NCBI RefSeq assembly: GCF_000282495.1 | Contig: NZ_AKJE01000108.1 | Location: 99,258-163,257, forward strand | Direction of reading: 5' to 3' | DNA length: 64,000 nucleotides | DNA from: Pseudomonas sp. GM79 | GTDB taxonomy: Bacteria; Pseudomonadota; Gammaproteobacteria; Pseudomonadales; Pseudomonadaceae | In this document: piece after piece, positions 44,076 to 53,095 of the stretch | Layout: each line of letters starts with the position of its first letter | How positions within the stretch are numbered: the stretch's first letter is position 1 | The notes under the pieces: model-generated | Seen by the model: the letters and a program-made list of their open reading frames with translations, nothing else | Told to the model about the DNA's origin: nothing | Databases searched by the model: none | Translations under genes and position numbers: made by a program

Positions 44076-44356
44076 CTATCTGCCTCGTTGGCTGGTTCAA
44101 TCGCGCAATGATAGCGCCAAATGCCCTCAACGGGTGCCTATGGTGTAGGGTGTGGCGGATTGTCTTTCGGATGATGACCGCGCAGATCTGCCGATCCTCT
44201 GCTATCTATAAGAGGTTGTGCAATGTATCTGCGGAACTATCCATCAGAATATTTCTCTATGATGGCATCGGTTAGCCAGCGCGGGGCATTGTAAGGTGCA
44301 CGCCGCCTGATTAGACTGCGCCGAAACTCGTACACACAGCCCTTTCAAGGACTTAT

Positions 44357-45196
44357 ATGATCAAGAAATGCTTGTTCCCAGCAGCCGGTTACGGTACTCG
44401 CTTCCTGCCAGCGACTAAAGCCATGCCCAAAGAAATGCTGCCGGTGGTAAACAAGCCACTGATCCAGTACGGCGTCGAAGAAGCACTGGATGCCGGGTTG
44501 ACCGAAATCTCCATCGTCACCGGTCGTGGCAAGCGCGCTCTGGAAGACCACTTCGACATCAGCTACGAGCTGGAAAACCAGATCAAGGGCACTGACAAAG
44601 AGAAATACCTGGTCGGTATCCGCAAACTGCTCGACGAGTGCTCGTTCTCCTACACTCGCCAGACCGAAATGAAAGGCTTGGGCCATGCGATTCTGACCGG
44701 CCGTCCGCTGATCGGCGACGAACCGTTCGCCGTGGTACTGGCGGATGACTTGTGCGTAAACCTGGAAGGCGACGGCGTACTGACCCAGATGGTCAAGCTG
44801 TACAAGCAGTTCCGCTGCTCGATCGTTGCCATTCAGGAAGTCGACCCGCAAGAAACTCACAAGTACGGTGTGATTGCCGGTGAGATGATCCGCGATGACA
44901 TCTACCGCGTTCACAGCATGGTTGAAAAACCAAAGCCTGAAGATGCGCCGTCGAACCTGGCGATCATCGGTCGCTACATCCTGACCCCGGACATCTTCGA
45001 CCTGATCGAACAAACCGAGCCAGGCAAGGGCGGCGAAATCCAGATCACCGACGCCCTAATGAAGCAGGCACAAAACGGCTGCGTCATGGCCTACAAGTTC
45101 AAAGGCAAGCGTTTCGACTGCGGTGGCGCCGAAGGCTACATCGACGCGACCAACTTCTGCTTCGAGAACTTCTACAAGACTGGCAAGGCTTACTGA
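44357..45196 (+). CDS. galU: UTP-glucose-1-phosphate uridylyltransferase
   Basis: 279 residues of normal GalU length. The nucleotide-binding start LFPAAGYGTRFLPATKAMPK is at 7-26, followed by MLPVVNKPLIQYGVEEALDA and the central LADDLCVNLEGDGVL. It makes UDP-glucose from glucose-1-phosphate and UTP for envelope polysaccharide and trehalose synthesis. A strong terminator follows its stop by 25 bases, so it is transcribed alone. Confidence 0.97.
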   Translation: MIKKCLFPAAGYGTRFLPATKAMPKEMLPVVNKPLIQYGVEEALDAGLTEISIVTGRGKRALEDHFDISYELENQIKGTDKEKYLVGIRKLLDECSFSYTRQTEMKGLGHAILTGRPLIGDEPFAVVLADDLCVNLEGDGVLTQMVKLYKQFRCSIVAIQEVDPQETHKYGVIAGEMIRDDIYRVHSMVEKPKPEDAPSNLAIIGRYILTPDIFDLIEQTEPGKGGEIQITDALMKQAQNGCVMAYKFKGKRFDCGGAEGYIDATNFCFENFYKTGKAY

Positions 45197-45220
45197 TAGC
45201 GCTTGAGCTGCTTGTATTGA

Positions 45221-45246
45221 AAAGCCACCTTCGGGTGGCTTTTTCA
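45221..45246 (+). terminator. Rho-independent terminator of galU
   Basis: AAGCCACC-TTCG-GGTGGCTT (45222-45241) forms a perfect stem with a stable TTCG tetraloop and is followed by TTTT. Confidence 0.9.
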
Positions 45247-45325
45247 TTTTCCGGCCCCACATAGTTTGCAACGCTTGCCCAAAGGCCGCTCGCAGGTATG
45301 CTGGTGGCCTGCCGAGGAGATAGAA

Positions 45326-46684
45326 ATGGCCTACGATTTTGACCTGTATGTGATTGGCGCCGGTTCCGGCGGTGTGCGGGCTGCGCGGTTTGCGGCCGGT
45401 TTTGGCGCGAAAGTCGCCGTGGCCGAGAGCCGCTACCTGGGCGGTACGTGTGTGAACGTCGGCTGCGTGCCGAAAAAATTGCTGGTCTATGGCGCACACT
45501 TCGCCGAAGACTTCGAGCAGTCGCAAGGCTTCGGCTGGACCCCGGGTGAGGCGAATTTCGACTGGGCGACGCTGATCGCCAACAAGGATCGCGAGATCAA
45601 TCGCCTGAACGGCATCTATCGCAATCTGCTGGTCAACAGCGGTGTGACCTTGCATGAAGGCCATGCGAAAATCGTCGATCCGCATACCGTCGAGTTCGAT
45701 GGCAAACGCTACACCGCCAAAAACATCCTGATCGCTACCGGTGGCTGGCCGCAGATCCCGGAGATTCCGGGGCACGAGCACGCGATCAGTTCTAACCAGG
45801 CGTTCTTCCTTAAAGAGCTGCCAAAGCGCGTTCTGGTGGTCGGTGGTGGTTACATTGCGGTGGAGTTTGCCGGGATTTTCCACGGGCTGGGTGCCGAGAC
45901 CACGCTGTTGTATCGCGGTGATCTGTTCCTGCGTGGCTTCGATGGTGCGGTGCGCAAGCATTTGCAGGAAGAGCTGACCAAGCGCGGCATGAACCTGCAA
46001 TTCAATGCCGACATCGAACGCATCGAAAAGCAAGCCGATGGCAGCCTGAAAGCCACGCTCAAGGACGGTCGTAAGCTGGAGGCGGATTGCGTGTTCTACG
46101 CCACCGGTCGGCGTCCGATGCTCGACAACCTTGGGCTGGAAAACACCGGCGTCAAACTCGACAAGAAAGGCTTTGTCGAGGTCGATGAGCAGTATCAAAC
46201 CGCAGAGCCATCTATCCTGGCTCTGGGCGATGTGATCGGGCGAGTACAGCTCACGCCGGTCGCGCTCGCGGAAGGCATGGCCGTGGCGCGGCGTTTGTTC
46301 AAACCCGAGCAATATCGTCCGGTGGATTACAAGATGATCCCGACCGCCGTGTTCAGCTTGCCTAACATCGGCACTGTCGGCCTGACCGAAGAAGAGGCGC
46401 GGGAGGCCGGGCATGAGGTGGTGATCTTCGAAAGCCGTTTCCGGCCGATGAAGCTGACCCTGACTGAATGCCAGGAACGAACCTTGATGAAACTGGTGGT
46501 GGACGCCAAGACTGACAAGGTCCTGGGCTGCCACATGGTCGGTCCGGAGGCTGGCGAGATTGTTCAGGGGTTGGCGATTGCGCTGAAGGCCGGCGCAACC
46601 AAACGTGACTTCGACGAAACCATCGGCGTGCATCCGACTGCCGCCGAAGAGTTCGTCACCATGCGTACGCCGGTCGCGAGTTAA
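45326..46684 (+). CDS. gor: Glutathione-disulfide reductase
   Basis: 452 residues from the ATG at 45326. FAD-binding GAGSGG is at 11-16, the redox disulfide C42/C47 is in GGTCVNVGCVPKK, and VVGGGYIAVEFAGIFHGLG gives the NADPH site. The C-terminal interface HPTAAEEFVTMRTP carries the base His-Glu. It reduces oxidised glutathione with NADPH. Its stop overlaps the convergent KfrA-like gene by four bases (46681-46684). Confidence 0.95.
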   Translation: MAYDFDLYVIGAGSGGVRAARFAAGFGAKVAVAESRYLGGTCVNVGCVPKKLLVYGAHFAEDFEQSQGFGWTPGEANFDWATLIANKDREINRLNGIYRNLLVNSGVTLHEGHAKIVDPHTVEFDGKRYTAKNILIATGGWPQIPEIPGHEHAISSNQAFFLKELPKRVLVVGGGYIAVEFAGIFHGLGAETTLLYRGDLFLRGFDGAVRKHLQEELTKRGMNLQFNADIERIEKQADGSLKATLKDGRKLEADCVFYATGRRPMLDNLGLENTGVKLDKKGFVEVDEQYQTAEPSILALGDVIGRVQLTPVALAEGMAVARRLFKPEQYRPVDYKMIPTAVFSLPNIGTVGLTEEEAREAGHEVVIFESRFRPMKLTLTECQERTLMKLVVDAKTDKVLGCHMVGPEAGEIVQGLAIALKAGATKRDFDETIGVHPTAAEEFVTMRTPVAS

Positions 46685-47700
46685 TCGTCCTTACGTGGCG
46701 CTGATGCGTCTGGCCCTGTCGCAACGACAGCGGCCAGGCGCGCGCTTTCATCCAGGCTTGCCTGCAACTTGATCAGTTCAACTTCCAGCGCTTTGTTGAT
46801 GTGCGACTGCTCGTCGATGTTCTGCTTGAGTGACTGGCTTTCCAGCATGGCAATGCGCAAGCGTTCCTGGAGGAGGGTGCGTTCGCTGTCGATACGGTTG
46901 ATCTGGTCCAGCAGCTGATCCTGTCGGCTATTGGTGTGCTTGAGTTGCTCTTGCGACAGGCTCAACTCTCGCAGCGTTCCGCGGTTTTCCGTCAGTAAGC
47001 GCTCGTTGTCGCGATGCAGTTGGGTGATTTCATCCTGGCGAACCAGTGCGCTTTGCTGCGCCTGACGCAACTCCATCTGAATCTGCTGCACCTGACCTTC
47101 GTGGCGGCGCTGTTCCTGTTCGCGCTGGTCTTTGACGGCATTGCGGTAGTGTTCCAGTGCCTCACGAGCGTGCAGGTGCTTTTCTTCCAGCGAGCGAATC
47201 TGCTCATCCTTGTCTTGCAAGCGTAATTCGAAATCTGCCAGCGCCTGGTTCAATCCGGCATTGCGGGTTTGTTCGCTTTGCAGCATGGAGCGGGTGTCAT
47301 GCAGTTCTGCCGATTCCTGGGTCAGTGCCAGACTTTGAATTTCGTATTGCTGGTGCAATTCGATATTGGCCTCACGGGCCTCGTGCAACTGGGTATCCAG
47401 CTCTTTTCGTTGTTGCTCGAACTGTGCGCGTGCCTGGTCGATGGGTTCTTGCGCCTGTTCTTTCAAGCGTTGCGCCAGGCGCGACACCAGGCTTGTCAGC
47501 TCATCGTCGATAGGCTCGGAAGGTGTTTGTGCGGGCTCAGCGCCGTCATCGAGCTCCTTCATATAGCGATGGATTGTGGTTTTTGAACCGGTATTGCCCA
47601 TCTCGATCCGCACCGCGTCGATGCTTGGGTGTTCGCCCCGGGCGAGGATTGCTGAGCGTGCCGCTTGCACCAGTGCCTTGTTTACGCCGCCACGTGCCAT
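46681..47700 (-). CDS. KfrA-like DNA-binding coiled-coil protein
   Basis: 339 residues. The N-terminal 65 (VNKALVQAARSAILARGEHP, IDAVRIEMGNTGSKTTIHRY) match the KfrA_N helix-turn-helix of plasmid KfrA proteins. The rest is one long coiled coil of Gln/Glu/Leu-rich heptads to about residue 310. KfrA binds DNA and makes filamentous arrays on plasmids. Here the gene is chromosomal and divergent from a tyrosine recombinase, with a perfect palindrome between them. It probably autoregulates and may control the recombinase. Confidence 0.85.
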   Translation of the reverse strand: MARGGVNKALVQAARSAILARGEHPSIDAVRIEMGNTGSKTTIHRYMKELDDGAEPAQTPSEPIDDELTSLVSRLAQRLKEQAQEPIDQARAQFEQQRKELDTQLHEAREANIELHQQYEIQSLALTQESAELHDTRSMLQSEQTRNAGLNQALADFELRLQDKDEQIRSLEEKHLHAREALEHYRNAVKDQREQEQRRHEGQVQQIQMELRQAQQSALVRQDEITQLHRDNERLLTENRGTLRELSLSQEQLKHTNSRQDQLLDQINRIDSERTLLQERLRIAMLESQSLKQNIDEQSHINKALEVELIKLQASLDESARLAAVVATGPDASAPRKDD

Positions 47701-47723
47701 GTGTTCTCCTACGATTTGATACT

Positions 47724-47737
47724 GTGGTACGTACCAC
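47724..47737. promoter_or_regulatory. Perfect palindrome in the KfrA-like/recombinase gap
   Basis: GTGGTACGTACCAC reads the same on both strands and extends with one more pair as TGTGG..CCACTA. A half copy, TGTACCATGA, lies 14 bases further right (47750-47759). It is 24 bases upstream of the KfrA-like start, which is typical for an autoregulatory operator. The role is inferred. Confidence 0.7.
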
Positions 47738-47877
47738 TAATATTCGCAATGTACCATGATATGAATAAAGTTTAAATTCTGTGATTCATCATGCGGGATA
47801 TACTGGTATTACCCCGTGTGATGCGCTGTAATCCGGGTTTCACCCGCTACAGCGGTACGTTTTCGAGAACTGAGCCC

Positions 47878-48816
47878 ATGACCGATCTGGATCGCTACCT
47901 GCAAGCCGCCACCCGCGACAACACCCGTCGCAGCTATCGCGCGGCCATCGAGCATTTCGAGGTCAGTTGGGGTGGGTTCCTGCCGGCGACCAGTGACAGC
48001 GTGGCGCGCTATCTCGTGGCTCATGCGGGCGTGCTGTCGATCAATACTTTGAAGTTACGTTTGTCCGCGCTGGCGCAGTGGCACAACAGTCAGGGTTTCG
48101 CCGATCCCACCAAGGCGCCCGTGGTGCGCAAAGTGTTCAAGGGCATTCGCGCGCTGCACCCGGCGCAGGAAAAACAGGCCGAGCCATTGCAGCTTCAGCA
48201 TCTGGAGCAAGTGGTGGCCTGGCTGGAGCAGGAAGCGCAAACCGCCAAGGCGCAGGGCGATCAACCGGGTTTGCTGCGGGCCAGACGCGACACGGCGCTG
48301 ATTCTGCTGGGCTTTTGGCGCGGTTTCCGTAGCGATGAGTTGTGTCGCGTGCAGATTGAGCATGTGCAGGCCAGCGCCGGCTCAGGCATTACCCTCTACT
48401 TGCCTCGCAGCAAGAGCGACCGCGAGAACCTCGGTCAGACGTACCAGACGCCAGCCTTGCAGCGTTTGTGTCCGGTGCAGGCCTATATCCAGTGGATCAC
48501 TGAAGCGGCGTTGGTCCGCGGGCCGGTGTTCCGAGGTATCGACCGCTGGGGCCATTTGAGCGAGGAGGGCTTGCATGCCAACAGCGTGATCCCGTTGTTG
48601 CGCCAGGCGCTGGAGCGTGCCGGCATTCCGGCCGAGCACTACACCAGTCACTCCTTGCGTCGTGGCTTTGCCACTTGGGCCCATCAGAGCGGTTGGGATT
48701 TGAAGTCGTTGATGAGTTACGTGGGCTGGAAGGATATGAAGTCCGCCATGCGCTATGTTGAATCCAGCCCGTTTATCGGGATGACCCGCATCGCTGAAAA
48801 GCCATTGACGCTGTAG
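47878..48816 (+). CDS. Tyrosine recombinase/integrase
   Basis: 312 residues from the ATG at 47878. A SAM-like N-terminal arm (LDRYLQAATRDNTRRSYRAA, then RYLVAHAGVLSINTLKLRLS) precedes the catalytic domain, with the first arginine in FWRGFRSDEL, the HSLRRGF box, then YVGWKDMKSAMRYV with the nucleophile tyrosine. It is complete, unlike the island integrase. It is divergent from a KfrA-like gene rather than beside a phage or att site, which suggests a chromosome-borne recombinase of unknown target. Confidence 0.85.
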   Translation: MTDLDRYLQAATRDNTRRSYRAAIEHFEVSWGGFLPATSDSVARYLVAHAGVLSINTLKLRLSALAQWHNSQGFADPTKAPVVRKVFKGIRALHPAQEKQAEPLQLQHLEQVVAWLEQEAQTAKAQGDQPGLLRARRDTALILLGFWRGFRSDELCRVQIEHVQASAGSGITLYLPRSKSDRENLGQTYQTPALQRLCPVQAYIQWITEAALVRGPVFRGIDRWGHLSEEGLHANSVIPLLRQALERAGIPAEHYTSHSLRRGFATWAHQSGWDLKSLMSYVGWKDMKSAMRYVESSPFIGMTRIAEKPLTL

Positions 48817-48953
48817 ATCACGTTTTCTTCTATTAATACTGTCGGCTAATAGCGAAAACCAATCAGCAGCATCAGGTTTGCCAATGAGCCAGCCGGCGAT
48901 CGACTGGGTAGGATTCACCCATCAACTTCTTAACCCCTGACGGAGAGTCATCG

Positions 48954-49517
48954 ATGCCTATCATCAACAGCCAAGTTAAACCGTTCAAAGCTGACGCCTT
49001 TAAAAATGGCGACTTCGTAAAAGTGTCGGACGCTGACCTGAAAGGCAAGTGGTCTGTCGTGTTCTTCTACCCAGCTGACTTCACCTTCGTCTGCCCGACC
49101 GAACTGGAAGACCTGGCTGACAACTACGCCGAGTTCCAGAAGCTGGGCGTCGAAATCTACAGCGTTTCCACCGATACCCACTTTGCCCACGCTGCCTGGC
49201 ACAACACTTCGCCAGCGATCGGCAAAATCCAGTACACCATGATCGGCGACCCGACTCACGCTATCTCCCGCAACTTCGACGTGCTGATCGAAGAAGCTGG
49301 TCTGGCTGACCGTGGCACCTTCGTGATCAACCCTGAAGGCCAGGTCAAAATCGTTGAACTGAACGACGGCGGTGTAGGCCGTGATGCTTCCGAGCTGCTG
49401 CGCAAAATCAAGGCTGCTCAGTACGTTGCTGCTCACCCGGGCCAGGTTTGCCCAGCCAAGTGGAAAGAAGGCGAGGCCACTCTGGCTCCGTCCCTGGACC
49501 TGGTCGGCAAGATCTAA
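48954..49517 (+). CDS. ahpC: Alkyl hydroperoxide reductase subunit C
   Basis: 187 residues of a typical 2-Cys peroxiredoxin. The peroxidatic cysteine C47 is in FTFVCPTEL and the resolving cysteine in HPGQVCPAKW near 166. It reduces hydrogen peroxide and organic peroxides, receiving electrons from AhpF encoded just downstream. A terminator separates the two genes, so ahpC is probably made in excess. Confidence 0.97.
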   Translation: MPIINSQVKPFKADAFKNGDFVKVSDADLKGKWSVVFFYPADFTFVCPTELEDLADNYAEFQKLGVEIYSVSTDTHFAHAAWHNTSPAIGKIQYTMIGDPTHAISRNFDVLIEEAGLADRGTFVINPEGQVKIVELNDGGVGRDASELLRKIKAAQYVAAHPGQVCPAKWKEGEATLAPSLDLVGKI

Positions 49518-49581
49518 GTCTGTGACGCGCTTCATCAGGGCGGAACTCCGCACCTCCTAAGTAAGCTGCACCGCCCTCAAA

Positions 49582-49616
49582 AACGCCCGGGCGAGATTCG
49601 CTCGGGCGTTTTTTTT
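49582..49616 (+). terminator. Rho-independent terminator between ahpC and ahpF
   Basis: AACGCCCGGGCGA pairs with TCGCTCGGGCGTT with one mismatch, then eight T residues (49609-49616). It lies 65 bases after ahpC and 27 bases before ahpF. Confidence 0.9.
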
Positions 49617-49642
49617 CGACACGAATAAAGGAAATCGCCCGT

Positions 49643-51232
49643 ATGTTGGACGCCACTCTTAAAGCCCAGTTGAAATCGTACCTGGAACGGGTCACCCAGC
49701 CGATCGAGATCGTTGCATCCCTCGATGACGGTGCGAAATCCCAGGAAATGCTCGCATTACTCAAAGACGTTGCCAGTCTTTCTACCCAGATTACTTTGCT
49801 CGACAACGGTGACGATGCACGTAAGCCATCGTTCTCGATCAACCGCCCGGGAGCCGACATCAGCCTGCGTTTCGCCGGCATCCCGATGGGCCACGAATTC
49901 ACGTCCTTGGTGCTGGCTCTGTTGCAAGTCGGCGGCCACCCCTCGAAGGCCAGTATCGAAGTGATCGAACAGATCCGCTCGCTCAAAGGCGAGTTCAACT
50001 TCGAGACTTACTTCTCGCTCTCCTGCCAGAACTGCCCGGACGTGGTCCAGGCGTTGAACCTGATGGCTGTGCTGAACCCGAACATCCGCCACGTCGCCAT
50101 CGATGGCGCGCTGTTTCAGGCTGAAGTCGACGAGCGCCAGATCATGGCCGTCCCAAGCATTTACCTGAACGGCGTTAACTTCGGCCAGGGCCGCATGGGC
50201 CTGGAAGAGATCCTCGCCAAGATCGACACCAGCGGCATCGAGCGCCAGGCCGAGAAAATCAGCGCCAAAGAAGCCTTTGATGTACTGGTCGTCGGCGGTG
50301 GCCCGGCCGGTGCTTCGGCGGCGATCTACGCTGCTCGTAAAGGCATTCGCACCGGTGTGGCGGCGGAACGTTTTGGTGGTCAGGTGCTCGACACCATGGC
50401 CATCGAGAACTTCATCTCGGTGCAGGAAACCGAAGGGCCGAAACTGGCCGTGGCGCTGGAAGAACACGTCAAGCAGTACGACGTGGACATCATGAACCTG
50501 CAACGCGCCGACAAGCTGGTGCCAGGCAAAAATGGCGCGCTGCACGAAATCCATTTCGCCAGTGGTGCGTCCTTGAAAGCCAAGACCGTGATTTTGGCGA
50601 CCGGCGCCCGGTGGCGTGAAATGAACGTTCCCGGTGAGCAGCAATACCGCAACAAGGGCGTGGCGTACTGCCCGCACTGTGATGGTCCGCTGTTCAAAGG
50701 CAAGCGTGTGGCAGTGATTGGTGGCGGTAACTCCGGCGTTGAAGCGGCCATCGACCTGGCCGGTATCGTGTCCCACGTGACTCTGCTGGAGTTCGACGTA
50801 CAACTGCGCGCCGATGCAGTATTGCAGCGCAAGTTGCACAGCCTGCCGAACGTTACGGTGATCACCAGTGCGCAAACCACTGAAGTGACTGGCGATGGTC
50901 AAAAGGTCAACGGCCTGCGCTACAAGGATCGTCAGTCGGACGAGTTGCGCACTGTCGAGCTGGAAGGAATCTTCGTGCAGATAGGTCTGTTGCCTAACAC
51001 CGATTGGCTCAAAGGCACCATCGAGCTGTCGCCGCGTGGCGAGATCATCGTCGATGCCCGCGGTGAAACGTCGATGCCTGGCGTGTTTGCGGCCGGTGAC
51101 GTGACCACCGTGCCGTATAAGCAGATCGTGATTGCGGTGGGCGAGGGCGCCAAGGCTTCCCTCAGTGCATTCGATCACTTGATCCGCACCTGCATAAACG
51201 CCGACGCCGAAAACACAAAACCCCATGAGTGA
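49643..51232 (+). CDS. ahpF: Alkyl hydroperoxide reductase subunit F
   Basis: 529 residues. The N-terminal thioredoxin-fold domain has the redox pair C128/C131 (SCQNCPD), and the thioredoxin-reductase-like part has FAD-binding VVGGGPAGASAAIYAARKG and the active pair C343/C346 (YCPHCDGP). It passes electrons from NADH to AhpC. The stop lies inside the stem of its own terminator (51217-51246). Intact and of normal length. Confidence 0.97.
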   Translation: MLDATLKAQLKSYLERVTQPIEIVASLDDGAKSQEMLALLKDVASLSTQITLLDNGDDARKPSFSINRPGADISLRFAGIPMGHEFTSLVLALLQVGGHPSKASIEVIEQIRSLKGEFNFETYFSLSCQNCPDVVQALNLMAVLNPNIRHVAIDGALFQAEVDERQIMAVPSIYLNGVNFGQGRMGLEEILAKIDTSGIERQAEKISAKEAFDVLVVGGGPAGASAAIYAARKGIRTGVAAERFGGQVLDTMAIENFISVQETEGPKLAVALEEHVKQYDVDIMNLQRADKLVPGKNGALHEIHFASGASLKAKTVILATGARWREMNVPGEQQYRNKGVAYCPHCDGPLFKGKRVAVIGGGNSGVEAAIDLAGIVSHVTLLEFDVQLRADAVLQRKLHSLPNVTVITSAQTTEVTGDGQKVNGLRYKDRQSDELRTVELEGIFVQIGLLPNTDWLKGTIELSPRGEIIVDARGETSMPGVFAAGDVTTVPYKQIVIAVGEGAKASLSAFDHLIRTCINADAENTKPHE

Positions 51233-51246
51233 TCATGGGGTTTTTT
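51217..51246 (+). terminator. Terminator overlapping the ahpF stop codon
   Basis: AAAACCCCATGA-GTGA-TCATGGGG followed by TTTTTT. The TGA stop of ahpF (51230-51232) lies in the hairpin loop, so the coding end and terminator are fused. Confidence 0.88.
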
Positions 51247-51266
51247 GTGTCTCATACATTCCAAAT

Positions 51267-51357
51267 TGTGGGAGCGGGCTTGCTCGCGAAGGCGGCCTGT
51301 CAGCCAGCATCACTGCTGAATGACACACCGCTTTCGCGAGCAAGCCCGCTCCCACAG
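51267..51357. repeat. REP-type inverted repeat pair
   Basis: TGTGGGAGCGGGCTTGCTCG on the left and its complement on the right, separated by about 40 bases. It sits between ahpF and the gloA stop, which are convergent. Confidence 0.9.
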
Positions 51358-51374
51358 GGGATTGGTGATGGGAC

Positions 51375-51896
51375 TTACATCGGTGCCGGCTGAATGATCT
51401 CGACCCAGTAACCATCCGGATCCTTGATGAAGGCCAGGCTCTTCATGCGGCCGTCGTTCAGGCGTTTCTGGAAATCGCAGCCCAGCGCTTCGAAGCGCTC
51501 GCACGCGGCACGAATGTCCGGTACCGAAATGCAGATATGGCCGAAGCCGCGTGGGTCGGTGTTGCCATTGTGGTAGGCGAAATCCGCGTCGTTCTCAGTG
51601 CCGTGGTTATGGGTCAGTTCGAGAATGCCGGGAATCGATTTCATCCACTCGGTGCGAGCCGCGGCATCGGCCGGGATCTGGTTTTTATCGACCAGCGCCA
51701 GGAAATACAGGCTGAACTCGGCTTCCGGAAAATCGCGTTTCTCCACCAGCGAGAAACCCAGGACGCGGGTGTAGAAATCCAGCGACTTGGTAATGTCCTT
51801 GACCCGCAGCATGGTGTGGTTGAAGACGAACTTCTGGGTGGCGGTGTCGGGTTGTGCAGTCACACCGGGAAATGTATTGAGTTCGTGCAGGCTCAT
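51375..51896 (-). CDS. gloA: Lactoylglutathione lyase (glyoxalase I)
   Basis: 173 residues from the ATG at 51896. Metal ligands H, E, H and E are visible in NHTMLRVKDITKSLDFY, GILELTHNHGTE, GFGHICISV and YWVEIIQPA. It converts the hemithioacetal of methylglyoxal and glutathione to S-lactoylglutathione. The longer, 173-residue form resembles the zinc-dependent Pseudomonas and eukaryotic type. It converges with ahpF. Confidence 0.92.
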   Translation of the reverse strand: MSLHELNTFPGVTAQPDTATQKFVFNHTMLRVKDITKSLDFYTRVLGFSLVEKRDFPEAEFSLYFLALVDKNQIPADAAARTEWMKSIPGILELTHNHGTENDADFAYHNGNTDPRGFGHICISVPDIRAACERFEALGCDFQKRLNDGRMKSLAFIKDPDGYWVEIIQPAPM

Positions 51897-52031
51897 GGGG
51901 CCCTCCGGAAAATCCAAGAATGGTCACAATGATACGCAAGGGCTCCGGCATCGCCAAACCAAAACCGCAGGCTTGCCTGACAGCCGGGTGAGGCTCAGAC
52001 TTTACGGCTCAATTCGTGAGTGTTCATTGCA

Positions 52032-52556
52032 ATGACCCGATTCTGTCAATCGATGTTCGTCCTGATGTGTCTGCTTTCAGGTGTTACCCCCGTTTATGCA
52101 GAGGCTCCGGTCGTGATTTGGCCAAGCGGATGGACTGTCGAGGCTATTTCGCAAGATGAGGCTAAACCGCAGGTATCCCGGCAACGCGCGGTAAAAAACG
52201 ACCAGGACGGTACACCGGTGATGGTGATGGAGTTGACCATGACTCAGGTAGAAAGTGGTCATCAGGTGAACCTGGAAGGCGTGCTCCTGGAAATGCGCAA
52301 GTCGGTGCAAAAGGACTTTTTTCAGAGTGGGTATCAGAGCGTTTGCACTAAAATTCACCCGACTACCTTAAGCCGGCTATCGGCGCTGGAAACTACCTGC
52401 ACGATTACGCAGAACGGTCGACATGTGCTGTCTCAAACATTGGTCGCTGCGGTTGACGCCGATAAGGCCTATGTTCTTTCTTATGCGGGGCAGGCAGAGG
52501 TTTATAAGGCAAGTCAGGACGACATAGCGGCGGCTCGAAACAGCTTGAAACTTTAG
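52032..52556 (+). CDS. Secreted protein, probable DUF4946 type
   Basis: 174 residues from the ATG at 52032 (one at 52020 is also in frame). A signal peptide ends near VYA-EAP. The mature sequence (PVVIWPSGWTVEAISQDEAK) resembles the DUF4946 family of periplasmic Pseudomonas proteins, unknown in function. Two cysteines (SVCTK, ETTCT) could form one disulfide. The family assignment is from memory and tentative. Confidence 0.65.
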   Translation: MTRFCQSMFVLMCLLSGVTPVYAEAPVVIWPSGWTVEAISQDEAKPQVSRQRAVKNDQDGTPVMVMELTMTQVESGHQVNLEGVLLEMRKSVQKDFFQSGYQSVCTKIHPTTLSRLSALETTCTITQNGRHVLSQTLVAAVDADKAYVLSYAGQAEVYKASQDDIAAARNSLKL

Positions 52557-52688
52557 TTTAAGGTTTGCGTATCAGTAGATTTCAGCGTGTTCGGCATTTT
52601 TTAGATAGCCAAAGGGATTAAGCATAAAGTTCATCGGAATGTAACGAGTTGATCGGCGACTTTCGTTGCATTTAGACGCTGTCGATGA

Positions 52689-52716
52689 AAAAGCCCTGCA
52701 TTGCAGGGCTTTTTTA
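52689..52716 (-). terminator. Rho-independent bidirectional terminator
   Basis: AAAAAGCCCTGCA and TGCAGGGCTTTTTT form a near-perfect palindrome (52688-52716) with T-runs on both strands. It lies 13 bases after the mvaU-like stop on the minus strand and also follows the plus-strand gene. Confidence 0.88.
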
Positions 52717-52729
52717 TGATCGCGAGTGC

Positions 52730-53095
52730 TTAGCCTCGCAGCCAGGAATCAACGGTGGCAGCCCCGTATTGTTCCTTCCAGGCTTTCAGGCCGCGATGAT
52801 TGCCGCCCTTGGTTTCAATCAGTTCACCGGTGTGCGGGTTCTGATACACCTTGACCACGCGAGCGCGGCGGGTTTTAGGCGCTGCTGCCTGCTGCAGGCC
52901 GGATTTTGCCGGGTTTGGATCGAGGATGGCGATGATGTCGCGCAAGCTCTTGCCGTAGGTTTTCATCAGCCCCTGGAGCTTTTCTTCGAATTCGATTTCT
53001 TTCTTGAGCCCGGCATCGTTCTTCAGCGATTCCAACTGCTTGAGCTGTTCTTGAAGGGCCTTTTCAGCTGCACGGAATTCAGCGAGTCTGGACAA
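52730..53095 (-). CDS. mvaU: MvaT/MvaU-type H-NS-like protein, TTG start
   Basis: 121 residues from a TTG at 53095, preceded by GGAG eight bases upstream; the frame upstream of this contains no ribosome site. LAEFRAAEKALQEQLKQLES is the coiled-coil dimer region, KTYGKSLRDIIAIL the linker, and YQNPHTGELIETKGGNHRGL near the C-terminus is the MvaT family DNA-binding (AT-hook-like) region. It is a xenogeneic silencer that binds AT-rich DNA. The MvaU versus MvaT label is tentative. It may silence the low-GC island genes. Confidence 0.9.
   Translation of the reverse strand: MSRLAEFRAAEKALQEQLKQLESLKNDAGLKKEIEFEEKLQGLMKTYGKSLRDIIAILDPNPAKSGLQQAAAPKTRRARVVKVYQNPHTGELIETKGGNHRGLKAWKEQYGAATVDSWLRG

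Noticed and set aside
45056..46633. 525-codon open frame on the minus strand over gor
   Set aside because: It lies antisense to the strongly supported galU 3' end and gor genes, has no domain, and is a shadow of high-GC codon use.
48830..48852. OxyR-type site upstream of ahpC
   Set aside because: CTATTA and TAATAG are symmetric, but the spacing does not fit the OxyR motif ATAG-N7-CTAT arrangement, so no regulatory call was made.
49757..51226. 489-codon open frame on the minus strand over ahpF
   Set aside because: Antisense shadow of ahpF with an His/Gln-rich composition and no recognisable motif.
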